A DNA stretch of 40,749 bases from Lichtheimia corymbifera B2541 (GCA_000697475.1 JNEU01000180.1:1-40749); one strand, 5' to 3'; shown: positions 12,001-32,120, counted from the stretch's first letter. Program-made: numbers and translations. The notes: generated from the sequence alone by a model not told the origin.

Positions 12001-15000
12001 TGCAATCGATCTAATCCCAAACATGTTAAAGCTCTTGACTCTAATTTGGTCTTGTGATATAAAAACTTACCATCAGCATGAAGCACAAGACCGGTAGCAA
12101 CATGCAACAAATAACCACCATCATACTTCCATTTGAAGTTTTCGGCATCAGCACCCTCCATACGAGTCAATGAAACAAGTGAATAGGCCTCAGCCTTGTG
12201 AGGAGCCAAGGCATAGCCATCAGCATCAGAAATGACGAATTCATCTTCAGGCCAGTAAGCGAGTTGGGAAACAGTACGCATGTTTGAAGACTTGGCAGAC
12301 CATTCTTTCAAGTGAGCGATTGTCCAGCGTACAAGGATTTGAATTTGATTCTGGGTAGACATCTCAGGCAACAGCAATCCCCAGCTGTGCTCTTTCTCAT
12401 AGGTGCGATGATCGACCATTGACAATTCATACTTGCCATCTTGCTCAGCCGCCTGCGGTGCAAGGACAAGAGTCTGCTCCATGCTGTTAACGAGATAGCC
12501 GTCAATGGTAAGCATCCATCGTTGACGACGAGGCTTGGATTCACGTTCAGCAAGTTTCAAAGATGAGCCTTCAGCAACATCTAAACATGGATGATGATGA
12601 GTATAGGATGCAGAATAGCTTTGGTAGTATACTTACTGGAAACATCGATAGCCAAATGATTGGCGTAGCTGATCAATGCACCATCAACATAAGTCCACAA
12701 CTGTGTTTGCCAATTTTCACGATCGAGAGCAGCAATTGCAATAGAGTTGGATTCCTTGACAGCAGTAAGCACAAGAGGCTTTTCCTTGGTAGAATGCTTG
12801 ACAAAGGCCTTAATAAAGAACCAGCCTGAAGGATATTGTGCATAGCGATAGGTGATCGTCTTTTTGATGGTTTTGGTAGTGGTGGTGGTAGTAGCAACAC
12901 TACGAGCGGTATCTATGATACATATGTGTCAGAGAGCCCATGCATGTATGGGGGGCATATCTTTAAAATATTCTTACCTTGCTTCTTTTTGAACACTGGC
13001 AACACAAAGTTCCAACGCTGAGCCTTATTCTCCGTTGAGCTCTTGTCAGCAAGATGAATGTACGACTTGCCATCACGTTCCTTCACAGCGATGACAAGCG
13101 ATGCTTGAGACTGCACATAAATGAAACCTTCAGAGGTCAATGCCCACATCTGGTTATCGTTGTGCTTCTTCTTTTGGTCATAATGGCAAATGGCTGCACC
13201 ACTGGCAATGGCATCTATACGTTTGATCTGTGAGCAACCACAAAAACCAACCACAACTTAATGTAACACCATACCTCCTCGGACATCCAACACCTTGCCC
13301 GAAGCCTTGTTGATGAGGAAGCCATTCTTGTATCTCCACAGCTGTCGCGAGTAATTGGAAGTATCAAGCTTGCCAACAATAATATCAAGATCATCAGTGG
13401 CGGTAACGATTTCACCACTTGCTTGATTCTTGACAAAGAACCAGCCATCAGGGAAGGTGCCTTGTTGTTGCTCAGAAGCTTGTTCAACGGTCTTTTTCTT
13501 GTAAATGGGAAGCACAATGGTGAAACGTTGAGTGTCTTGAAGCTTGGTCTTCTTTTGGATGTGGATGTGGGCACCTTCACGAGCAGTAGAAAACCAGCTC
13601 TCCTTGATACCAAGTACCCACGACTCATCATGCTTGAGGCATACTTCATTGTTGACTGATAAGCACCATTCTTGATGCTTGTTACCATCACGAGGTTTGG
13701 ATTGGCATGCATATGCATCATCCTTGAGACTTTCAAGATCAAGCACCATGCCGGAATGCTTGTTAATAATACGGCTGGTAGCCTTTTCATAGGTCCATAG
13801 TTGACTATCATAACCACCGGACTTGTGGAGCGTGTCAATCACGAGACGACCACCTGCTTGAGACATGCTAGCAGCCTCAAGTCCAATGAACAGGCCTGTA
13901 TGCTTCGACTTTAGGAAGAATGGTGTATCAGGGAATGTGCCAGCAGGAAGACTGTGGTTCTCATCTTGGCCTAGACTCGATGAAGTGGACGAGGATACAA
14001 CCGAACGAGCATCTAAAAATACACAATGCATTGGTTGGTTGGTTATTTTGCCGCGGATGAGGGTTTTTGATTTGTTTCTTTCTCTTTTACAATGACTTAC
14101 CATCTTCCTTGATTTGAGAGATGCCTTTGCTAAGAGGCTTGGCACCAGCAGCAGCGGCACTGCTTCCGACAGTGCTAGAAGAGCTGCTCCGCTTGAGTTG
14201 AGCAGATGATGTGGTGGACGAGGACTTGACCACAGGTAACACAAAGTTCCAGTGTTGTGCGTTACTGCGCTTGGAAGCTGCCTGAAGATGCACATGCAAC
14301 CCCTCATTGCGTGAAAAGAATGACTCCTTGATGCCGAGTACCAAAGATGGTTTTCCCTGCACACAAATATGGCCATCCTTGGAGATTTCAAATTTTTGAG
14401 AGTTTTCAGTCTTGGCTTGGATAATCTCGGCACCTGCCTTGAGACTCCCTGTATACATAATACAACACACAAATCATCAGCGACAACTTGTCATTTACTA
14501 CGTGCTACACGAAATAGGTGTGTGCTTCGGTGATATGCCAAAATCATATGACCCCCACGTTGTGCAACATAAAGCATGTCGGTTATCCATCCGAGCTTTG
14601 CATGCAAGGCTTTAAGTGTGATCCCATGACACCCACACATACACACCCAGCTCACTCAAAACTAGATTTTCTCGCTGTGTTGCCCGCCCAAAGAAAAATA
14701 AAGAAAATCTTGTGTGATTTACACGTCAACTTTACCTTTAGCAACATCCATAACAAGACCGCTCTCCTTGTTAACCAAAAGACCATCGCCTTCATGGCGC
14801 CAAAGTTGGGAATTGGGGTCGTTGTTGCGAAGCGTGGCAATCACAACGTTAGCTCCATCAGCGTTCTTGGACGCAGTAATAACAAGGCCATTGCTATTCT
14901 TGATAAAAAACCAGCCTATATTTTCAAATGTGTGTTAAGGTAAACACACTTTTTTCGCAGTAATATCTTTCATCTTACTCAAAGGAAATTGCAGCGACAT
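1..15000 (-). CDS. Gellin-like giant protein (ten beta-trefoil Gll domains plus repetitive helical C-terminus), 3' end outside window
   Basis: Exons, all GT-AG, high to low: 15000-14979, 14915-14736, 14448-14101, 14012-13275, 13214-12978, 12912-12637, 12580-12071, 12010-11684, 11624-9324, 9256-8726, 8663-6408, 6349-5687, 5621-4143, 4077-2981, 2919-1974, 1909-359, 294 to beyond 1. They join in frame for about 4,585 residues with no stop. The start encodes MSLQFPLS, after which exon 2 opens directly into the first trefoil. Residues 1 to about 1930 hold ten beta-trefoils with repeated FP..FF(I/V)(K/R), Q-L-W and W-x-(F/I)-x-(V/L)-P motifs. The rest is helical repeats. Known: Gellins are Mucoromycota-specific, carry ten beta-trefoil Gll domains and gel the protoplasm at hyphal wounds (Nguyen et al., Curr Biol 2021). 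Inferred: the same role here. No signal peptide is visible, which fits a cytoplasmic protein. I do not know whether the C-terminal extension occurs in described Gellins. Confidence 0.85.
40..8280 (-). repeat. Thirteen tandem Trp-anchored helical repeats in the Gellin C-terminal extension
   Basis: Each repeat begins with a hydrophobic strand or helix ending in an invariant Trp (SWLAKLK, DWFSRLN, SWYAHLV, YWLVSLR and similar). Charged, heptad-like helices follow, about 110-150 residues in all. Starts of the Trp motif lie near 8240, 7810, 7350, 6860, 6330, 5480, 4960, 3935, 3405, 2850, 1785, 1185 and 165. The first five, nearest the trefoils, are highly diverged from one another. The last eight are near copies with shared text such as AECVEQGGDQKQVEAIVAKA. 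Within exons 13, 14 and 16 two copies sit side by side. I do not recognise a named family; the pattern suggests helical bundles or coiled coils. Function is unknown. Confidence 0.8.
490..5990 (-). repeat. Four copies of a His-flanked Gly/Ala-rich hydrophobic module
   Basis: Copies lie near 5975-5810 (exon 12), 4455-4290 (exon 13), 2290-2150 (exon 15) and 665-500 (exon 16). Each has a His/Lys/Glu-rich lead (for example KEHHHSK), a stretch of about 18-22 Gly, Ala, Ile, Val and Leu residues with GxxxG/GxxxA spacing, then a His cluster (HHHDKK) and a charged tail with DHVHKDT and EKTKVE(S/A). Each copy is followed by a closely similar exon end (about 15 residues ending TETG) and a phase-1 intron. 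Exon 14 lacks the module. The hydrophobic run is long enough for a membrane-inserting helix or glycine zipper. This is inferred from composition only. Confidence 0.75.
8435..14915 (-). other. Array of ten beta-trefoil (Gll) domains inside the Gellin-like gene
   Basis: Approximate genomic spans (introns included): Gll1 14915-14230, Gll2 13945-13500, Gll3 13465-12985, Gll4 12840-12360, Gll5 12265-11785, Gll6 11585-11140, Gll7 11020-10510, Gll8 10165-9705, Gll9 9525-9100, Gll10 8930-8435. Most domains open with a G-x-FP-x-x-x-FF-type strand, carry Q-L-W about 45 residues later, then an (L/V)-x-(L/M)-D-V strand, a second Q-x-W-like motif, and close on W-x-F-x-(V/L)-P-V. The folds resemble ricin-B/fascin-type trefoils, but sugar binding cannot be read from the motifs. 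Gll9 is atypical: the first lobe is intact, but the later lobes lack the closing motif. Gll7 and Gll8 are separated by a long acidic then Ser-rich linker near residues 1265-1340. Confidence 0.85.
10215..10480 (-). other. Acidic and Ser/Arg-rich linker between Gll7 and Gll8
   Basis: Within exon 9 of the Gellin-like gene, about 85 residues between two trefoils are strikingly low in complexity. The first half is rich in Asp, Glu and Ser, with runs such as ESDDESDYEDDDD. The second half is rich in Ser, Arg and Lys, including repeated RSSR. It has no beta-trefoil motifs and is predicted by eye to be disordered. The S-D/E patterns resemble casein kinase 2 sites and the RSS patterns basophilic kinase sites; that is inference. 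It is the only long charged linker in the trefoil array and splits it into 7 + 3 domains. Confidence 0.75.
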
Positions 15001-18000
15001 GATGATAACGACAACTGCTCAATAAAGGTATATATCGAAGGGTGATATAGGATCGCTTCTTTTTCGAAAGGGTATCTGCTTTTCAGGTATAGCAAGATGA
15101 AGCTGTGCTTATGAGTAGAAAGCAAGCTGTGCAGGTAACGGGGAAAAAGAAAAAGAAAAGAAGCACAAGATGTAATCGTGTGATGGATAGCACAGTGGAA
15201 ATAATTGTTTCGAGATGATGATCGGCTCTGTCAGGCTCTCTCAATCTTTGCTCCCCCCAATGCAATGAAGCATCAAACACCAGGGAACACACGTACACAC
15301 ACAACACCTACTTGCATCTTTTCTTCACACATACAGTATTACGGGGGGTGATGAAGCGGTAAAAGGGAGCTTGCATTGTGACACGTATACGCGTTCAAAG
15401 GCTGTGTCACAACCATAACAAACTTGAATCTCGTCCGGTCATCAAATCATGCTAAATGTTAAATCGTCAACACCAGCCTCTTTGACGGGCGAGAACTACT
15501 ATGCAGCAGCTATGCTCTTTGGATTAGGTGGTACATGTACACCTCTTGTACGATCCACCCCCTTCTCGTCACACCATCAATCTTTATTTGCCCTGTTAAC
15601 ATGAATTCGGCCGCGCCTATGTGTGTGTTGCAGTATGTCCCATCCTTCACCCCCAAAACCCAAACTTTATTGTCATCCACGCGATGTATCTTTGATAGTG
15701 TAAAGCGCGCGCGAAAAAAAATCGATTCCGCCGAGTAAAAGAGAGAGATGAATGATGATGATCTGTAACATTTTGGGGATCATTGGATCGAAAAATTGGT
15801 ATCGTATTCAATCTCAAATGCATATTGCAACGGACGATCATGCCAAGCTTGGTACACATTTACAACAACTCGTGAACATAACACAGAGAATTGATGTGTG
15901 TGTATGACCTTCCTTTTCTTTTCAGATTCCCCTCAAACACCCATCGATAATGGATCTCATTTGGGGGTTAATAAGATGACAACGGGCGTTGTTGATGATG
16001 AAGCACCATCATCAACAGCAGAAAATATCCCGAATTAAAGCATGTAAGGGATGTAACTGGGGGAGGTCCCAACATCAAAGCCTAAGCTGATAACTTTTTT
16101 ACAATATAAGGGAAGATATGAATAGGAATCAGGGGGGTTGAAAGTTGGTGGTAGTGGTGTGGCACCAAAAGACACCGACGACAACATCGGGAAGCATTGC
16201 AGTTAGTGATGGTGGTATCTGTAGTGCTGTCAAGATATTATACGAGAGGGAAGTTTAATCCGCTCAAGTGACGCATGATGTGCACACCCACCCCCCTTTC
16301 CAAACATTGACGACCAAAATCATTTCCCGCGAACAAGTGTATGGTGTTGTTTGTTTGATACATACATGCAGTTTTCTCTTTTTATTTTCGGGTACATATT
16401 TTTATGGCAATGTTCAACTTGGTCCTTATGCAAGTCGACGGCTACAGCAGAACCAATAATGTGTATCGAGATGACTACGTATCATAACACCTGTCACCCG
16501 GCAACCAAATCCCATTCAACCTCCCCGTTTGAATATCGCCACTTGTTGCACGATATGCCCAGACTGTGCATCGAAGATAGCCATTTTAGGGAATTAGAGA
16601 CCTTCAGCACAGCATTTTTTGCATCGAAAATAAAATGGACCGTTTGTCTTCCGGAAGACAGCTACCGCCGCTGCTGTTGTATTGTGTGTATCATTACCTT
16701 ACCACCCACAAATATGATACCCCTGCAGAGACACCGTGCATCGTTGCAGTTGGCATTGGTTCTAGACTAAGCCAAGCAATGATCAGCTCTTTGGAACATG
16801 TGCATTGTGCCTTTTGAATGAAACTATGATACACATAACACGCAATTGTCGCATCTCTCATCCGGTTTGGTAAATGTGGTCTTTCTCTTGGATTATTTCA
16901 TGTGCTCGGTTGCACTGCAGTAGTTGCAACGCTTAACGGCATTGCACAAGGAGGCGATCAATACCAGATTTAGGTTAATTGGAGCTGACACCGCTCTCTT
17001 TCAACTATACAATGAGTATTGTAATATATCTCTGACGCATGAAAAAGCGTTTAGAAAACGCATTACGTTACCAGCGCTTGTGATGACGATTGTGTGTGGC
17101 TACCAAACCAACCTATCTTTGGCCATGTGACATTTTATTTTATCCAAGCGCGCCATTTTCTGATGTACACACGCCCACTGCATTATGCCTACCATGGTAA
17201 AGCTCATACACCATGCACTAGTAAATCGGTACCTTTAACGCTTTTGTCATTATCCATTGCATTTAATGCATACACTAAATCAATTTTCTTGCAAGAAGAG
17301 ATATCATAAAACCAATTTGAATTGAGTTTGGCCATTCGACAAGGACACGAGGAGCGCCTTTCTACTCTTGTAATAGCAGCAGTGCCCGTACAACAAGCGA
17401 ACGTGCTACCATTGTATTACGTTGTGCATATCCCAACATCTCGGTTAAAGAATAAGAAAAGTAAAAAAGTGAACGGGGATCGATATGGGCCGGTTGAAAG
17501 GAAAATTCGTTATGGATCATAATTGCCTACAAGGTAAATGACTACTATACAGCTTGTTGCTGTGTACCGCCAATACTTGGATTGCTGACATTAAGGTCTG
17601 GGTGGATGTGGGTGTTGTAGTGGTGGATGGCATGATGGATGACAGCCACATATGCAAACACTGCTTCCACCATCATGCGATGTGCTGCTACGTTTAGTGG
17701 TACACGCCTCATTTTTCTCACATCATGCATATCGGGGAAGCGAAAGCATAAATGTTCTTTGTACTGCGGAAAAAGTTAAATGCAGTGGCACAAGCAAATT
17801 GCGCGCGCGCTATGTATTGTGTCAATCCCTTTGTTATGTTTGGTAATTCATTCATGCGAGATGCTGATGATAGTGGTGTAGTTCCATGTACGTACGAGCA
17901 TGTGTGCGTGTGGTGGGTGATTAAAAACTACGTTTACGCCATGTTTGCTTGGTGCAGTAGTCGAAACAATCAGTGATACCATCTCATTATTAACCTTGCT

Positions 18001-19419
18001 CGGTAATGAAAAAATGGTCGCGTGGTATTTTGGTATTCCTTCTTTATCAATAATGATTCTTTCTTTCTTCTACGGAATAATGAACCCACTTCGTCAAACC
18101 CCATTGTCATCGGGAATCTTGAAACCTGTGTACCTGCATATCAACAAGCAAATATCATCTGTGATGGCGATGTTGTTGTGTAGTGTAATAATAATGGCTG
18201 GTCCTTAGCCTTGCCATGTGATGATCGTCCTGCAGGCAATTAATGGTTTCATATCTCTCTTGTAATTGAAAAGAGATATGCATGACTAAGGGGCCTGAAA
18301 TTTGATGCAGAGCATGCCAACTTGTATATGCATACATGTTCATCCGTCTAACTTTCAATAGCAGCGCTGTGCGTGCGTGCGTGCATATACTTGCAAGCAT
18401 CGGTTAAAGAGACCAAGAAGGGAAAACTGGTTGATGGGCGTAAAGGGATGTGCACATGATCCCGCGTGTCTGTAACAGCACAGGTGGCGGTGGGTGATGG
18501 TGGTTGATTGATGGTTTCAGGCGATGGAAGCATGATAGCTTTAACCATGACAGCTGTAATGTAATATGATGGAGATGAGAGAAACCATAAACCACATCAT
18601 CACCTGTAGCATCCATCTGGAAACCATTATTTCATTTGCAACTTTTATTCCACGTACATAAAGAACGGCCTACCATTATCCTTACTCAACAAAAAGCAAC
18701 ATCTCACAATATGCAATCCCAGAAAAAGTCGAGACTGAAATGATGGCAGCTTCCGTAGCTTCATTGTGTCCTTCTGGCAAACGTAGGCAGAGAATTTAAT
18801 GATCGTTATCATGGTCATATTCAACGGATGACTTTGCGATCAGCAACTCTTATAGACATAAGCGCTGTATATAATGCTCTCATGTGAATCGAGCAATACG
18901 AGATTTAAGGAATGCATGAAATTCGCTACCATTTTATATATACGATTGGGCTAATCAATATGAGTAGCTACATTGCTCAATGATAAAGTAGGTGAATAAT
19001 ACATGGTCGTTCCTGTGCTTATAGTACTTGTATTAGTGGTTGGAAGCCTAAAACATCTCATTTGCAGAAGCTCGACATTTAACAAGCAGAGGCTAAAAAG
19101 ATCCATCCAACAATGTGAAGAATGAAGGTATACTGAAGTATATTGGTGATTGAAAATGGAAGGTGTAAATGGATGACAACAATGGGGTTTATTCATTCAG
19201 TAATCTCAATTCATTGTAAAGGCGTGTGGGATAAAGAAAAAGAAGGCTGGCATGAATCATCTCCAATGGCCAAGCCCACACTGCAATGCTCTTAACGCAC
19301 GCACCAATGGTAATGCTCCCTGAGATGCATTTTTCAAAGGGAGTCACTGGTAATTGAACAGCAAGAGAGAAAAAAAGTTGGGCTCCTGATTCTTTATTGT
19401 TGTTTGCTATAGCAAGAAT
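15001..19419. other. Long gene-free interval between the divergent Gellin-like and DBP2 genes
   Basis: No ORF here has a recognisable domain, joins plausibly to another by splicing, or shows codon use like the flanking genes; the longest are chance frames. A TATATA lies near 15033-15038, about 35 bases upstream of the Gellin start on its strand, and could be a core promoter, which would imply a very short leader. A short (GCGT)n run sits at about 18367-18383. A small inverted repeat, CATATCTCT against AGAGATATG, is near 18248-18282. I saw no tRNA-like cloverleaf. The interval is long compared with the others in this window and could hold regulatory DNA or non-coding transcripts, but nothing in the sequence proves that. 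Confidence 0.6.
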
Positions 19420-22139
<2,720 letters not shown>

Positions 22140-23049
22140 AAGAAACAGAACACCATATGACATCCATACTCTCTATACGCTCGTCTCCTCCTCATGTAGT
22201 TAGCTCACTTTGCTTTCTTCCCCTTTCCTTTACAGTTCATGGCACTTTGCATTAGATCAATAGCGTAAAAACAATCCTCTCGCACGTTACGTTTTAAAAT
22301 TTAGCTTTTATCATTCTTTTTTCCTTTCTCGATTAAAAATCCAACGTAAACACACATATCGACTTATTGTCATCACTACATTGATGTTGTTCGCCATATG
22401 TTAAATGTATGCCTACGGTCTTGTGTGTAATACCCGTGTTGTCAAACTACTGAGATACTGCATATTTGTTGTCAGGCAACTAAGAAAATGCATATTTATT
22501 TGCCACTGTTGCAACCCACAAGTTTTCAAAACATCAGCGTCCGGTTAATTACAGCGGCGACTCGAGGCCATGGCGCTTCTTTACCGATTTTCCAATTTGA
22601 TAATAGTACATTGCCCTGCCACTAGTTGGGGATAATGTCGATTCCCATCAAAGAGACGAAAGCGTTTCTCCTTGTCATTGTTGCCTTTATGTGTGTCGTG
22701 ATCACAACCGGGATCGATACATTGCGCAGTGTAGGATACATTTCAACTTTCAATACTAAAAAGAAAATGACAATTCGTACAACATGGAAAAATTTTTCAG
22801 CTGATGTCAATTGGTGGTGGTTTCTTGCCTATGCGATCAAATGTTTATTATGCTGATTGAGAATGCATCATATGATAAATGTGTGTATGTGTTGTAATGC
22901 AATAAGGAGGATGATTAATGTCGTGTATGCAAAAAAGCAAAAAAAAAAAAAAATGAAAAAGGCATGTTGTTCTTGAGCTGTTGATCCATGTGTATGTGCA
23001 TGTGTGTATAAACGTTTTGGTGCATGTGCGGGTATATATGTATAGGTGG
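22140..23049. other. Convergent 3' intergenic interval, DBP2 and NIM1-type kinase
   Basis: No supported gene. The 5' part is the AT-rich 3' UTR and terminator region of DBP2. The 3' part holds an A-rich tract near 22930-22955 and TG/TA-rich sequence downstream of the kinase stop. A 76-residue plus-strand ORF at 22626-22856 has a hydrophobic start but no recognisable family and no splice support, so I do not call it. Two imperfect 30-base tandem units lie at 22438-22497. Confidence 0.6.
22438..22497 (+). repeat. Two imperfect 30-bp tandem units
   Basis: Units 22438-22467 and 22468-22497 both begin GTTGTCA and end TGCATATTT, with a more variable centre. They lie in the DBP2 3' intergenic region. 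No function is apparent. Confidence 0.75.
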
Positions 23050-26221
<3,172 letters not shown>

Positions 26222-27002
26222 TTTAAATAAGCAATCAAGGATGCGCGTTGGGTGAAAGGAAGAGAGAAAGAGAAATGTGTATGCCCCTCTGGCTTCTCAA
26301 GTGGAGTAAGCGTATGCTGCACGAATATGGAAATGTATGAAAAAGAAGAGAGAAAGCGAAAAAAAAGAGAGAGAAAGGAAAGAAAAAGGGATCCAACCAG
26401 CGTTTAATTGTCCAAAAGGGACAGTAGAAAGGGGATAGATTGGGAATCGCAGGAGGTGATGTGCGTATTTGTGGGCTGAAGGTGCAGGAGTAGAAAGAGA
26501 AAGGCGACTGACCACACGCACACCCACGTACATACGCAGCTACAAAAGCATTAGCGTCTGTGTTGAGTGGGATGCTCCATTGTTGTGTCAATGGTATTCG
26601 TGTGTCACATGGAAGAAAATCACCCATCTCATTCTGCTTGAATAGTGCCCGTTATATGTTATTTGACCATGTGCATCAAGTGTTTGGCTGCGCGCTCAAA
26701 GTAGGTGCATATACCGTGTTGAGTTGAGTATGCTTTCTCCAAAAACCTTGTTTCGTTGTGTGTGTGGTGATTCTGCAGGGTTGATACAGTCTCCCATCAT
26801 TCACCCGATCCATCATCATATCATCAACGTGATCACGTCTGCAGACAAAAACGTTCCCCGCACCATACAGTGTCTCTCCCTTACGGCTTCTCCTTATGTC
26901 ATATGCACCCATCCACTCACCCACTCATTTACACTTGGATTCAACCAGCACCCCAACTACTACTAGCATGCACAGCTGCAGTATGCAGTTTGCCATTCCA
27001 TT
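26222..27002. other. Upstream region of the kinase gene
   Basis: No supported gene. On the kinase strand the sequence just upstream of the start codon (about 26225-26420) is a long C/T-rich tract of TTTCTCTTT-like words, as is common in fungal promoters and leaders. Further up, 26700-26950 is low in structure. Short ORFs on both strands lack domains. Confidence 0.55.
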
Positions 27003-27483
27003 TCAAGCAAAAAAGGATATTGCATATACAGGATTCATATATGTCATTGCTCTCAACTCTGCCTTTTTTTGTTGACGAGCCATGACGACACAAAACCTGA
27101 TGAATACATTGAATGGGTGATAAATGAGGATAATGGCCATTTTGATGTCACTGCAAAAGTGAAGTTCATCTTTAAAGGGAAAAAAGGTGGCGTAGGTTGA
27201 TGTGTGTGTGCGTATACCCGGTTGTCTTTCCAATCATGCTGATTACGATAAAGAGAATCATTGCATGAAATTGCATTAACCCACGTTTACCCGATGGCCC
27301 TTGCTCATACCCAACTGCAATGTCTTTGTTACTTGGTGATTGACGCAGGTGGAATAAAGCTAGGCCGATGACAAAAAGACCGCCAAGCACGTGAAAGTTA
27401 ATTGGGGAGGATGGAAAAGTAAGGCTACAATAGATGCTACCACACACACGCGTCCACCAGAGCAGATCCATAAAGAGACACAC
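27003..27483 (-). CDS. Doubtful small membrane-protein ORF(s)
   Basis: An open frame at 27483-27172 (103 codons) has three hydrophobic segments: one near its start, one around FHVLGGLFVIGLALF, and one around FHAMILFIVISMIG, with a charged loop between the last two. A second frame, 27233-27003, overlaps it and could be attached by splicing. I could not find a splice that preserves phase cleanly: the GTATAC donor near 27220 joined to the AAAG acceptor near 27175 makes an immediate stop in one phase. An in-frame ATG a few codons in (MDLLWW) is an alternative start. The frame begins about 90 bases past the YOP1 stop on the same strand, so it may simply be YOP1 3' flank. No family is recognised. 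Confidence 0.25.
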
Positions 27484-27572
27484 ACAGATATATATAATAT
27501 AGGATATTCAAGAGGTGATAATTTATATGTACTGATTTCTTAGTTACAGTGGAAGCAGACGTTTACATTTGT

Positions 27573-28260
27573 CTAATCCTTCTTGGTCAAGTCGGATGCA
27601 ACATCGCTGACCTTTTGGCGCAACTGCTCGGCATGCTTATCGATATCGCTTTGAGCATTCAAGAGGTAGGGACGAAGAACACGGGTGTAAAGGACCTCAG
27701 CACCCTAAAAGCATAGTGTCAATAAAAGAGTTCTCTCCATCATCCACCAATACCATCCACATTGACTTACGCGGAACTGAGGCAAAGTGAGCCAAAGAAT
27801 GAAAGCAGTCTTGAGGACGAAATAGAAGGGAATGAAAGAGAAGAGGATATCACCAAAGAATTCAAGGAGTTGTACAAAGCCAATAACAGTCCAATAAGTA
27901 AGCCATTGCTTATCGTCAGAAGTTTGTGGAGATTCGATAGCCTTGAAGGACGCGTAGGCTATATAGGTTCGATTAGTAAAAAGGCGCGTATATGATCCCA
28001 CACACCCACACACACATACCTGGATACACCCATGAAACAGTGTTGGTCAAAAGTTGGCCAGCAATGTTGAAGAAAATCATGATAAAGAAGAGGGCACCAG
28101 CGCCAAGAATAACATAAGACTTGGGAACACCAGTAATGCGCTCGACATCATTGCAGTACTTGTATTGACTGAGCTGTGTGTCAAGACGCGAGATGCCTTC
28201 ACGGACTTTAGCTTGAACGCCTTCGACGCTGTACAAGTTGGGAGCAGCTTCAGTAGTCAT
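27573..28260 (-). CDS. YOP1: YOP1/REEP5-type ER membrane-shaping protein (TB2/DP1/HVA22 family)
   Basis: Exons 28260-28020, 27958-27771 and 27704-27573 give 186 residues, the usual size for the family. The N-terminus is a short amphipathic region with LDTQLSQY and TGVPKSY, as in yeast Yop1. Two long hydrophobic hairpins follow, separated by the family signature YPAYASFKAIESP...DDKQWLTYW. A charged C-terminal amphipathic helix (KHAEQLRQKVSDVASDL) comes next. Known role: wedge-like hairpins curve and stabilise tubular endoplasmic reticulum together with reticulons. The start is the only ATG ahead of the conserved N-terminus. The third exon carries the last 43 residues. It is divergent from the CTP synthase gene, with 1.37 kb between the two start codons. 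Confidence 0.95.
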
Positions 28261-31387
<3,127 letters not shown>

Positions 31388-32120
31388 AGTAGATGTACAA
31401 TTATTACTATACATTCACCCACCTAGAAAATCATATTCATTCATACACAACACACTCACACGACATATTCACATCCTTCATTATATTGTAAATAGTAATG
31501 AAATCACAATACATCACATTTTCATATACACAAGTCTAAGTGAATTACAGTAATTCAATATGGGATTATGGGGAGACAATGTTAGATGATGGTTGTACAT
31601 TGGCTGAAGGGTTTTACAAAGGATGGTGGTTGTTGCTGCCATTGAATAGGATGGAAGTCTAGCTCCATATCGTCAAGCATCATGGCCAAGTTGACAATGA
31701 ACACAATACCAAGGAAATGTATCTACGAGTATTTTATATCCACTATGTACCAAAGTGATGCCCATATTCATGTAAAAGTAGGAATTCGCACGCATTAAAG
31801 CAAGGAGCGGTGATGTTCCAGCGTGTGATGATTACAAAGGTGATCTTTTATTGTAAATATGGGTGCCTAAGGATTGCAGATACTTGTAATAGTGCGAGGT
31901 TATAATGCTAATTATTACACATGATCTGGATGTAGTGAAGCGAGATGCCATTGTCACTGTCAAGTGGGGTTTGAATAATCTTAGTCAGTCACTTCATGTC
32001 TTAGAATGTATCCTTACTTGAGATACTGGGCTATGCACGGCTATGCTGCCAACAGATTGTTGTCAAATTTAGCAGATAGGAATTATCAAAAGACCGCACT
32101 CCCCTTTTCATCCGTACACC
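31388..32120. other. Intergenic interval, CTP synthase to GCR1_C gene
   Basis: A 733-base AT-rich stretch with no supported ORF. The first part, AT/CA-rich with several ACACA and TATATA words, is probably the CTP synthase 3' UTR and polyadenylation region. The last part should hold the promoter of the downstream gene, but no clear TATA or repeat stands out. Confidence 0.55.

Noticed and set aside
8435..14915. Interpretation as a secreted ricin-type lectin
   Set aside because: There is no signal peptide before the first trefoil, the array has exactly ten domains in the Gellin pattern, and the C-terminus is a huge intracellular-looking repeat region.
16268..18208. Several 60-140 codon plus-strand ORFs in the long intergenic interval
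   Set aside because: They have no recognisable motif, biased low-complexity or hydrophobic stretches, no plausible splice partners, and codon use unlike the neighbouring genes.
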